A stretch of DNA of 64,000 nucleotides from Diploscapter coronatus (Eukaryota; Nematoda; Chromadorea; Rhabditida; Rhabditidae), in NCBI GenBank assembly GCA_964036155.1, contig OZ038422.1:16391201-16455200 (forward strand), in the 5' to 3' direction. Positions 23,373-34,162 of this stretch are shown piece by piece. The translations under genes and the position numbers were made by a program. The notes below the pieces were generated by a model. The model searched no databases. It was not told the DNA's origin and saw nothing but the letters and a program-made list of their open reading frames with translations. Numbering within the stretch: position 1 is the first letter of the stretch; every line of letters begins with the position of its first letter.

Positions 23373-24666
23373 ATGTGGATGTCTCAAATCGACGCAAACG
23401 AACATTACTCGCTGTTTATCACACCCCTGCATTACTATCAAACGTATATCGGCTGTATTATCTCAGTGCTGACCAATAGTACGCTTGTTTATATAATTCT
23501 CAGCCGACCCCACCGAAAGATGGGTAATTACAAATACGTGGTGCTAGCGTTCGTCTGCTTCGATATCTCGTACAGTCTGGTGGATGTCATTACCAAACCC
23601 GTAAGTAACGCTAAAAAGCTGTCTTAGAATGCTTTTAGGACTGGGATTCAAATAAAATTACAAAAGGGTTTAATTTTGCTTGAATCCCAGCCCAGATCTT
23701 GATCATGGTCACGTGATCAAGGCCTGAAAATCCCTTTTGTGCGATAAAAATTTCAGGGACTCTACTATTACAAACAAGGATTCGCCTTATTTTCTTCAGG
23801 CGGACTATTTTCATACCCAGCTCCAATCGGCGTCTTTGGAATCTGTCTTTGGACTGCATTCTTTGCTATGTCATTCCTACTGCTAGCAATCCATTTTTTC
23901 TATCGATATCTGTCAATAACCAAGCAAGGATTTTTAATGATTCCAATTCTTATAATGAATTACAGTGTGAAGTACATGTACCTATTTACCCTGAAATATG
24001 CGTGGATTTGGGTTGTCGCAGTTGCTCTAGGCAGTCTGGATTATGCATTAACTGCTTGGTTCACAATGTATCCAACGGAAACTGTATTCAATTTTGTCAT
24101 CTCCCTACAAAAACAGTATTCTAGACGTACAATTTTCTCGATGACGCTATACAAGAGAACTTCAACATTTCAGCGCGAAGCTTGGGATTTGTCTCGACTG
24201 TTTATTGGGTTTTGTGACATACATCCAAGTTTATCGAAAATTCCACAATTTTTAGATCTCGAACAACGGCACGATACAAATCAACTATCGAAACTTGTCC
24301 GGAATTATAAACATATTCATCCTCGAGGCAATAGATTTCATTAAATTTGAAAAAAATAAAAATGATCACTTATTTAGTGCGTAACGTTTACTGCGATGAT
24401 CTACTGCGGGTACAAAAGCCAAAAAGCTTTGAGCAAATTCGACACGATGCTTAGCTCCTCGACACGAGCTCTGCAGAAATCGCTATTGAAAGCCCTCGTA
24501 ATTCAAGTATGGCTATAATTTTAAGGAGTTGTACCTAGAGCATAAATGCACTATAAAACTTCAGCTTTGGAGTACAAAGATTTCTTTTATAATGCAAAAG
24601 AACTATTTATTTATAATTGTTTAGCAAGTACCCTTCATTTTAAAGAAACGGTTCATGCGTCTTTTT

Positions 24667-24698
<32 letters not shown>

Positions 24699-25289
24699 TT
24701 ATGGTCAAATCTTCAGAAATATTCTATTAACTCCAACAAATGGAAAAGACGCACACAACGAGATATTAGTTGTGGGTGCGTCCAAGTGTACTTTTACAAA
24801 TTCAAGGAAGTTGCATCAACTATTTTATTGAAATGGGGAGTTAATTATTATCAGAAGTAATTTGATTTAGGCGATGGTCCCTCTGTGTCTCGCCTACATC
24901 CCTTGTTGGGCCACTATATTGCTACCCTTGACGCCCTTTGAAGTTTCCAAGTATCACTATTTCATTCATGTTACTTGGTGAAGAATCGAAATTTTAGAGA
25001 AACAATAAATAACACGGCGATCACCTTGCTAACGTTATTCCCTATCTGCGACTGTATTGTGATTATCTACTACGTGAAAGCCTTCAGAAACGTTAGCACA
25101 TGCTTTATTCAGAAAAAAAAAGTGCGTGTAAATGCATTTTAGACCCTGATCGAGATACTTGGGAACATTCCCTATCTGAATTGCTGGATTGCTCAGATTC
25201 GACCGGATTCTCGAAGTACGAAAAGCAACCAAGTGCACAACAATTCTCAGTCGAATAATATACAATGTTCAACTCAAGTGACTGATTGA
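23373..25289 (+). CDS. Nematode Str-type serpentine (7TM) chemoreceptor, copy B
   Basis: Paralog of the 13977 gene with the same nine-exon structure: 23373-23600, 23757-23923, 23966-24083, 24125-24208, 24256-24327, 24378-24506, 24871-24950, 24998-25091, 25143-25289; 372 aa, all phases match. Substitutions in coding sequence are scattered, many synonymous (for example in the first 45 nt of the CDS), and both frames are intact, which suggests both copies work. Length differences (42 vs 44 nt, 50 vs 54 nt, one A in an A-run) fall only inside introns, confirming the exon model and the GC-AG introns 23924-23965 and 24328-24377. The foldback element begins 231 bp after its stop codon, so it may lie in or near the 3' UTR. 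Confidence 0.9.
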
Positions 25290-25519
25290 TGATCTCAATT
25301 TTTGCTGATGTTACATATAAAATTTGTAAACTCCTAGTATAGTTTATCAGAAAATCAAGCTATGATGTTCCTGACCAGAGGCATGCAAATTCAGATTCGG
25401 TTTATATTCGAATCCGAATTCAGTCCTCAAAAATTTCTAGATTTACACGCCTCTGACCCTGATCACCTACCACTGCAAATGAAAGAAAGCTTATGCGTGA
25501 AATGTCGCGGTAATTAGTT

Positions 25520-27549
25520 TTAAGAGTGAATGTCAGGAAAAACCCAAGTCTTAGCAAAGGGGTGTTTCCGGGGGTCCTCAGATTTGGCTGATTTCCACAT
25601 ATTTTGTTCAGTTTTTCACGCTGATCATCATGGTGCTATTCGTTTTTCATAAAAATGATCGTATGCAGGATTACAGTAGCTTAAAGTTTTGACAGACCCG
25701 ATCTCGGGAAAAATTCATAACTTCCTTATTTCTGAACCAAATCGAACGGGGTTTTCAGTATTGGATAGCCCATGAAAAACTCTACAAATAATGTAACTAC
25801 GACCATCTGCTAGGGCCAACAGTTTCCCGCTAAAAAATTAAAATTCGAAAAAGTGACCCTGACCGGCGATAGTTTTTCATTTTTTTACCCCAATTAGAGT
25901 TCCGTCCCCAGACTGGAAATTGGCTTATTTTGTAGAGAGTTAAATTCTGCACCTGAATATGTAAAAATTTTCAAAAAAAAGAATGGGTTTTGATACGAAA
26001 AATGCGTCTGAACGCGTAAAACCAGGGTGATTATTGCATAGTGCTAACTTTGATCCCTCATAACTTTCTCATCTCTGAACAAAATTAAATTATTCTTTTT
26101 TTATTTCATCTATCTTGTCGAGGAGAATAAAGTAAAAATATAAAGAACATTTTTAGAAATTAATTTTGGTGGGAGAAAATTATCCTAAGTTACCCTATAT
26201 GGCCGTACTGCTTTTACAAGTGCAATATGAGTTAACGTCGGAGTTTTCCATAAAATCTTGTAGAGCTCTTCAAGTTGATCAACTTTTGTTCCAGAACTTA
26301 TTCTAGAATGTGTATACACAGGGAAATATGAATTTTTGAAATTTACTCTCAAAACGGCACTTTGCAATAATTAGTCATTGAACTTCAAAAAATTCTGGAG
26401 CTCATATAGATGTGAACCCAAAGTCAGTCCTGGAACGAAAGTTGTTCATCATGTCAATCTACACAATATACAGAAAGGAAGAATTTTCCTAACGTCATTT
26501 ACGCGTAAAGTCAGTACGGGTCGAAAAGTACGCAATCAAGACGCGAAAAATGCGCATTTCTGCAGAAACTGTTATTAAGAAAATTCTTATTTTATTTTTT
26601 GATAATCTAGAGACTAAATGCTGTCTAATAAAAAAAGAACCATTCAAGTTGGTTCAAAAATATAAAAGTTATGAGGGGTCACAATTGATACTATGAAATA
26701 ATCACCCTGGTTTTACGCGTTCGGACGCATTTTTCGTATCAAAACCCATTCTTTTTTTTGAAAATTTTTGCATATTCAGACGCAGAATTTAATTCTCTAC
26801 AAAATAAGCCAATTTCCAGTCTGGGGACGAAACTCGAATTTGGGTAAAAAATCGAAATACTGACTTGAGGCTGGAGTCACATTTTCGATTTTTTTTCGAA
26901 TTTAAAAATTTTTCCGCCAAATTATCGACTTTCGAAAATGGTCATAGTTAAATAAAATGGAGTGTTTTTCATGGGCTATCTAATGAAAAACCTCCATTCG
27001 ATTTGCTCCACAAATAAGAAAGTTACTGAGGATCAAAGTTTGATATTCAATATAGGAATGCACTGGTTTTACGCATTTTTCGTATCAAAACCCATTCTTT
27101 TTTTCGAACATTTTTACATATTCAGATGCAGAATTAAATTCTCTACAAAATAAGCCAATTTCCAGTCTGGGGACGGAACTCTAGTTTGGGTAAAAAATTG
27201 AAAAACTGCAGTCGGCCAGGGTCGAATTTTCGGAAATTAATTTTTTGGCGGGAAATTATTGACCGTAGCAGGTGGTCGTAGTTACATTATTTGTAGAGTT
27301 TTTCATGGGCTATCCAATGCTGAAAACCTTATTTGATTTGATTCACAAATAAGGAAGTTATGAATGTTTTCCTGAGGTCGGGTCAGTCGAAACTTCAAGC
27401 TACCGTAACCCTGTATACGATAAGTTTTATGAAAAACGAATAGCACCATGATGATCAGCGTGAAAAACTGAACAAAATATGTGGAAATCAGCCAAATCTG
27501 AGGACCCCCGGAAACACCGACTTTGGTCCTTACTGACATTTACTCTTAA
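25520..27549. mobile_element. 2.03-kb TTAA-ended foldback (palindromic) element
   Basis: Ends TTAAGAGTGAATG (25520) and CATTTACTCTTAA (27549). The two halves are inverted copies almost to the centre near 26340: for example 25740-25810 pairs with 27245-27330, 26020-26105 with 26625-26725, and 26280-26310 with 26405-26440. The right arm is longer because of an internal tandem duplication. No ORF above about 100 aa and no transposase motif is present, so it is non-autonomous. TTAA at both ends recalls piggyBac-type target duplication, but no piggyBac terminal motif was recognised. It is absent from the paralogous site in copy 1. Confidence 0.85.
26709..27350 (+). repeat. Tandem duplication within the right arm of the foldback element
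   Basis: The stretch beginning GGTTTTACGC at 26709 is repeated from 27065, a period of 356 bp. Each unit contains CGTATCAAAACCCATTCTTT, TCCAGTCTGGGGACG and TTTTTCATGGGCTATC. The left arm has this unit once (inverted, about 25755-26030), so the duplication arose in the right arm only. Confidence 0.8.
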
Positions 27550-28278
27550 GTTTACTTTTCGCCAAACTGATTTCTGCGTTAGTCATCATTTGCAAGTAAA
27601 TTGCAAAGTCGCATGTACCTACTTTATCGTTGCTACATTTACTTGTTTCAATAGACTAAATACAAATAAACTGCTTCATTATTTACATTTTATGCATTTA
27701 TTTATTTATCGATGCATGCAAAAAGATTCTCAAAGTAACGACGCAAAAAAAACTGCAGCACCTCTCAATTACTTCGTCGGAATTGATCCGATTCAAGATT
27801 TTTTGTGCCGAGAACTCTTATTATTTCGCTTTCTGCTTGGGAATTTCGTATCATACCACCCGCAAGTATCTAAAAAAAATTTGAAATAAATATTCCCAAA
27901 AATATTTTGCGAAACTCACGACATGATCAATTTCGGATATCAGGTGTCAGATACGATCCGAATCTGAAGTCTGACGTCAAATCTGGTTTCAGATTTGGAT
28001 TCTACACATATGAATTACTATACAGAAATTTTTACAGTATTAAAATGGGGTATTAGATAAAGAGTTACGTGATCATTTGTAAAGTACACCATCTTAACAG
28101 TTTGCACGCGATTTGATTATACGTCCCGGAAATACATTTTTACCCTGGCATATTATACACTAAACGAAAGCCCTTATTAGGGGCATAATTGTTTATTTTT
28201 GTTTTTCGATTCTCGTAATAAAAAGTTTAATTTTGGATCAAAAATTGCTAAAAAAACGTCCATTTTATTTTTGAATTT

Positions 28279-28350
28279 TTCATAGTCGATTTGTATAATT
28301 GGTATGCAAATAAAAAAGTAATTACGGAATTATATAGTAGAGGTAATCCA
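28279..28350 (-). repeat. Right arm of a 15-kb-spaced inverted repeat
   Basis: Partner of 13125-13195 in opposite orientation, about 80% similar over 70 bp. It lies just beyond the end of duplicated segment copy 2. Confidence 0.6.
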
Positions 28351-29314
28351 ACGAAAAATTATAAATCGAAGGTTGCCATTAAAAATCTGTTAACTTTTAA
28401 AAATTTTACTTATTAAAATTAACGCAGATATCTAACCACTTTCGTCAACGTCTGCCACTTAGTTATAATAAAACCTTTATTCGAATAATTTTGATGGAAG
28501 AGGTAGTACGATTAAATGATTGTATAAAAATGGTATGAATAAAATAATAGAGAATTTTCCCCACCACTACAGGAGAAAAGCAATCACAGCTTGACTATTC
28601 TAATAGCTCTCACACAAGCCAAAAGGGATACTGTAAAAAAGAAACTCCCAAAATTAGACACCTTAATAAAACGGAAAATTAATAATAGCATTTCACACAT
28701 TCCAAAACGGACTAATTAGCGAAAAGAAAAGTCCGTTGTCGGCCTTTGTGATCCACACTCACTTGTACTTGACATCCACTTTTTTCTAGGAAAGACTAGT
28801 GGAGGAAGGTGTAGCAAAAGAAAAAAGTGGGTGTGGATAACAGAAGACCCCGTCGTCATAGACAACTCTTGCTATTTCTATTGGAATTTTGGGATATCAT
28901 TTCCAGATAGTCATGAAGAGAAAGTTTTGAAAAAAGTAATACGAGGAGAAAGACTAGCCTTATGAGAAATTAATAAAATCCAGTAATCAGATTTACTATT
29001 CCGTACTCTGAAATTAAAGAAAATCGAGTATCTTGAAATTATCACAAGTCAGTAATCGAATTACTTCCTATCAGATTATTGATTTTTGTAGAGTCGAAAA
29101 ATGGCACCTGTATTGATGACTGAAGGAATGGAATGAGTTGATTGTCAAGTTGGAAACTGCAAGATATCATGACACACAGCTCATGACGAAATAGTTTAGA
29201 AAATATAGTGTTCCATTTGTCCTTACTCTAGCTATTTAGCCAATGTCTAGTGTCTCGATGTCATGTAATTTCTAAATAGCAGATTGATGACGAATGTAGG
29301 AGTCGCTGAGTTCT
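28351..29314. other. AT-rich intergenic DNA
   Basis: About 960 bp upstream of the 3' end of the next minus-strand gene. Nothing coding or structured is supported. Confidence 0.5.
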
Positions 29315-32300
29315 TCATCCAAGGAGCCTTCTGAACCGTCTGAAGTGCCGTTCGCTGGTCTCTCGCATCGCCTTCGCCACTTCCGGCTCTCGAAGCAAGC
29401 GGCGCATCAGCTCGTGCATTTCCTCAAAGTTTATTCTAATTTTTTTTTGATAGAGCGATTGATAAAGACATTTTTATGCATTATCATACTACTGACTATT
29501 CGAAAATGGACATTTTTAATTTTTTAGATACCAAAAACTTTTTCATACTTGAAAACCTGCCAAAAATCAACTATTTCCTCAATAACTTCCTTATATTTTC
29601 CTTCTAAAAGTATTTCCCGCAGACTATTATTTCTATAGAGAATCTAAAACTACTAACCTCGTACTGCTCTGGGGGAAGCTCGACTCTGATCGGGTTCCCG
29701 TTGTTCGACAGTGTCCGGGTAGGGAAACGGTTCGCCTGAAACGTTTCCCTTTCTTTTTTCTATGAAATAAATATTTCCTAATAAAATCTTCCTTCTACAG
29801 GCATTCTTTTATAAGTGTCGATCGATAATTTTACAGTATTGATTATATGTAACAAAATCGTCTCTAGCGAGTTCCGAGAAGTTTCAAAATCAACATCTTA
29901 GGTTGAACATGTTTCTATTGTGAAATTTCTTTGCTTTACCAATTTCAATTTTCAATTCAATAGAGAAAAGTGGTAGATTTTCTCTAATAAAAAATCAAAG
30001 CCAAAATCTTGGCCACCTCAGATCTCTGCGTGTCCCTCGCCCACTCGGGGATGACGTAGGTCTGTCCGTTCTCATCGACCACCCTGAAGCTGTCCTCGTC
30101 CCGCCGAGTCATCGCATCTGTGTTGTCCTGTCTCCTCCTCTCGTCCCTTCCCCTGTCCTGTGCCAACGACCAGATCCGTCTGTTCTCTCGTCTCTGTCCC
30201 TCGCTCGTTCTGTTCGATGATTCCAGCTGTTCGGACTGCTCCATGACCAATTCCTCGATGCACCATGCAATCTGTAAAATAAAGGACGTTTTATTATTTT
30301 TGGAAAGATAACATTCCTGTTACAGGCAAATGAAAATGGATTATTTTTTACAGGATTTTCTCGATTTTCTCGATTCTGATTCGAAGTAGATTGACAGAAA
30401 TTGTAAGAACTTGAAATGATAGATTGAAAGTATATGAATTTCAAACAAAAACAAAATAAACGAATCGTTTTTTTTTTTTTTAATTTTAAAAAACAAGAAA
30501 AACAAAATGTCACGATTCAAAAAGGTCATTTGCAGATTTGTGCTAATTTTATAAACTAATATCATTTTTTAGAAGTGATATTGTGCTCACCGCTCTAATG
30601 AGAGATGGATGTTATCTTTCCTTTCGCTGTTATTGGGAAGAAAGAAAAAGGGGGAAACACTCGTTTTGCATTGGAGCGCGCTCTTTCCAGCGCTAATTCT
30701 AGCGGTGAACACGATATTTCGAGAAAAGCTCTTTTTATACGCGTTAACTCGTACTTTGTTTCATTGGGAATAAAATTATTGTACCTCGCTGTTGTATCTC
30801 TTGCATCGCAGCCAGCACGGGGTGTCCTTCATTGCACGACCGTCTGAACATAAATTAGCGTTTTATTGAAAAAAAACACATTACGTTCTGAAAAATGAAC
30901 AAATAAAGGTCTAAACGGGATGAATTTTCTGCTCAATTTGAAAGAGAAAAAACTTTTAAATTTTCGAGTTAGCAGGATTCTCAGATAAAAATGTATACGA
31001 AACTTCGTAAACCCATATAAGTTCATTATTTCACTATCCATTAAATTAGAAATTCTATAAATAAAGGAAGAAAAAACCTTCAGTCTTCGCAAAAATCCTC
31101 TTATAATTGTTTTGAAAATGCTCACCAATTTCGATGAATCGATAGACGTCGATAGCGTAGCCGACATTCGAGATGCAGACCGCGAGTCCATCCAGACTGC
31201 TGCGTCCGTCGTGTGTCACCGAGTCCAGTACCCAAAATTCAATAATTGGCAACAAATTTTTTCCAATGTTTATACTGAAATCTGTCTTTTCAGTGGCATA
31301 ATTTTTAAATTTGCGTGTTTTCATCACAATTAAGCTAATTCAAGTATTGTCATGAAAAAATGTATCTTAAAATAAAATTTCGAATTCCTACACTTACTGA
31401 AATCTTATCAAAAGCCAACTTATTAAGTTTCGCATCTAAAAACTAAGAATTTTCGGCTTTACCCTTAAAAATTCAGCGTTTTGTAGAAAATATCACTAGA
31501 AAAAATACAATGTTCATTTTTAGCTTCAGAAAAAGAAACAGTACATGTCTCTTGGATTTTCAAACTAATACAAATTCTGACACACAGCAAACCTCAACGT
31601 GAAAATCCCTAGTGACCCTGGTTTTGATGGGCGGCGTTGCCCCGAATCCCCTGATGGGTCGATCCTCAGCGAGCTCTTCCCATTCGTCCATCGTGAACAT
31701 CACCCACTCGCCGATCAAATCCTCCTTCCGAATCACGCGAATTCTGCAATAAAACACAATTATTCGCTATTTTTCAACCAAAATTAAAATAGGTTTGAAG
31801 ATCCAGAATTCCAGAATGATTGAAAAGTTCATCTATTTTAATGGGAAACGATTCTGGCTGAGAAAATTGGTAAAGATCGACCGATTTTCAATAAACAAAT
31901 TGGCGAATTTAATTTCATGTGTGACACTCTAAATTTCCGCTGGCTCAAAACTATGTGGAAGTTCATCATTGGTTTCGCGAAGATAGAGGCATTGAAAAAA
32001 AACCGGGAGAACTTTCCAACATTCAAATCAAATAAAGAAAAGAAATGTATGAAATTCAGCCTGATCAGGATTTAACTGATATAGTCAAGTAAGATAAAAT
32101 GATATCTGTACTTCAGCATGATTTTTGGCTGCGAGTACTTTCGTCCCGAACACTATTTTTTCTCTATCTTACGCTATTTTCTCTTCTCTCGCTTAGGGAC
32201 AAACGTACTCGCAACCATGATTTTTCAGACTTTTTACTTCGCTTTCAAAAGTGCGACTTACTTGAGATCCTTCTCGAGATTTTTCCAGAGGCGTTGCGGA

Positions 32301-32990
32301 AAAGGATGGAGGTAGGGCTTGAGAGTCGATTCGTCCACATGGCAAACGTTCAACTCACCCCAATCAGTAGATTCTGGGACGAAAATTTTGACCTGGCTTT
32401 TAATTTATTTTTTCAAGGTAAATTAGTCGAAAATCAAGATCAGCAAGGATGAATGAGTAAATTGCTCAATCATCGGCCTATTTTGTCTCATTTAAAGATC
32501 TCGATCCAAACTGTTCAACTCATCTTTATACTAAATTCGCGAAAAAAGCATGAACTAACTTTCTTTCAAAATTTTCAAATTCTTCTTGAAAATGAAAAAA
32601 AAAAACTTACGAATGATAACCCCAGTGACTTCGACTGGTTTGGCACGCTTCTTCGTCTGAAATACAAACCTTAAATTGAGATGATTTTAAAAAAAATTAA
32701 GCTTTGCATTTTAACGAAATTTCTAAAGTAAAGAACACACGTCTTAATCTAGCATTCCGTGCTGTAAATAATGAAAGCCAGAATATCGTCATTTTTATAA
32801 ATCGAAAGAGCCTTTGAAACTAGGTAAGTTGCCTTTTCTAAAGAAATGTTCGGATTTTTTTTCGATTATCCACTATTTGTCACCAATACTACGAATTTTC
32901 AAAACGGGAAAATTTTTAAAATCATTCGCAAGCCTGTTCAGTCTTCACATTCCAGCCCTCGTACTGCTTCGGCCCTGCGCGCCTCGACAT
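29315..32990 (-). CDS. Unrecognised nine-exon protein, about 341 aa
   Basis: Exons on the minus strand: 32990-32934 (or ending 32949), 32656-32611, 32373-32262, 31743-31593, about 31285-31126, 30843-30785, 30271-30017, 29735-29658, 29422-29315. Phases agree, giving 1026 nt. The fifth exon's acceptor is weak and its 5' edge is uncertain; the first exon may use a GC donor (CAG|GCTTGC) or a GT donor 15 nt earlier. The N-terminal half is globular-looking (KKRAKPVEVTGV, WGELNVCHVDEST, PYLHPFPQRLW, GEWVMFTMDEWEEL). The middle has GLAVCISNVGYAIDVYRF and a Cys/Trp-rich KDTPCWLRCKRY. Residues about 195-280 are highly charged Arg/Glu/Asp/Gln and probably helical or disordered. The C-terminus is basic (RHFRRFRRLLG). 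I do not recognise the family and propose no function. Confidence 0.7.
30577..30719. repeat. Short imperfect inverted repeat in an intron
   Basis: About 28 bp at 30577-30604 (around CTCACCGCTCTAATGAG) is the imperfect reverse complement of CTAATTCTAGCGGTGAACAC at about 30692-30719, roughly 22 of 28 positions. It sits in the intron of the minus-strand gene and looks like a small MITE-like relic. Confidence 0.5.
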
Positions 32991-33706
32991 CGAGTTGCTT
33001 CTGCTGGATCTGTTTCTCCACTGTTTTTGTTCACCTGATAGATGAGCTGAAAAAAGTTGCAAAATATTGAGAAAAAAAATCAAAAGAATACTGAATCTGC
33101 TAGAAACGTAATTGTAAAATACGGCGCAAAATAATTGGCGACGATTTCTCGCTACAGTAAACAAAAACAAGAGAGCAGTGTTGAAGGGATACGGCGATTC
33201 CTCGCTAACCGCGAGAAAATGGGAATTCAATCCTGAGGGGGCAGACACACTCTCCACAAAGAGTTTGACGAAAAAGTTTGGGAATGGAGCATGTTTTTTG
33301 ATGCGAAGACAAGATAGCATTGGGAAGAAGAAAAAATGTCATTCTTTCGCGCTCAGTACTGTAATTTTGGATATCAGCCGCTTAATGCAGTGCCCTACTC
33401 AAAACTAGAGTCCGTCCCACTTTGTGAAGCAAAAATTGGTTCATTTTTGGTTCCTCGTTAATTATGTCGCTAATTAGGCAATTTCAAACAAAATTTCCTT
33501 ATAAAAATATTCAAATGAGCATTCGGACGAACGATATGCACCATTAAAACGCTATAAGAATAGCTTGAGAATATTCTGGCAACGCTTAAAGTTTGCTCGT
33601 CAGGCAAATTTCGCGTTTTTGAGTTTTTCTATTCGAAAAATGGGATTCCCGTCGAAGCACCTGGAAATTTATAGTAGTTCGCATTCTGCATGTTTTAGAA
33701 CACTGC

Positions 33707-33751
33707 CAGTGTCAGTGTCGCCCCTCAAAAATTGATCAGTGTTAGTGTCGC
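33707..33751 (+). repeat. Direct repeat of a 15-mer in the divergent promoter
   Basis: CAGTGTCAGTGTCGC (33707-33721) recurs as CAGTGTTAGTGTCGC (33737-33751), with 15 bp between. It contains a GTGTC-type half-site pattern and could be a regulatory pair, but chance or a simple repeat is equally possible. Confidence 0.5.
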
Positions 33752-34135
33752 AAAAATGGGGTCATTTTGATGTCTGCTTTTGAATCATGCACGTTCATAT
33801 CGTTTCAATATTCAGCTTCTCTCGCGGAGGGAATAATCTTTCTTGTCTCAATACAGATGCAATCAGATGTTTTGGCAAGTCGAAAAATTCGCGATCCGAT
33901 CCAATCTGATCAAATGATGTAGCCCATAATCTCAACCCGATCCATCGAATCAGATCAGATCAAAAATCCTATAATTTTCCGAGATACAATATGTCATTTC
34001 AATCATGCTTGTTTCTTTCACAAATTGTGTTGCAATTCATGTGACATGTGTCGTTCACGTGTTGGTCATCTCTAGTTCTGATTCGAAATGATTCTCTTCA
34101 AGTTTCTCTCAATCTTTTCTTCTTCTATTTCTTAT

Positions 34136-34162
34136 CATTCATTCATTCATTCATTCATTCAT
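34136..34162 (+). repeat. (ATTC)n microsatellite
   Basis: More than six uninterrupted ATTC units in pyrimidine-rich intergenic DNA. Confidence 0.9.

Larger units (their letters stand above)
22028..27791 (+). repeat. Duplicated segment, copy 2 (receptor B unit)
   Basis: Direct repeat of 13280-16352. It differs by an insertion at about 22209-22843, the foldback element at 25520-27549, and inversion of a 40-bp segment at 25481-25520. Elsewhere the copies differ by scattered substitutions and by length changes in A/T runs. Confidence 0.9.

Noticed and set aside
25520..27549. Foldback element encoding a transposase
   Set aside because: The longest open frames inside are under 80 aa, lack DDE/DDD motifs and have no splice structure.
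30585..30605. Possible microexon in the unrecognised gene (AGCG before GTGAGC)
   Set aside because: Four nucleotides between acceptor and donor is implausible; exons 30843-30785 and 30271-30017 already join in phase, and the sequence belongs to a small inverted repeat.
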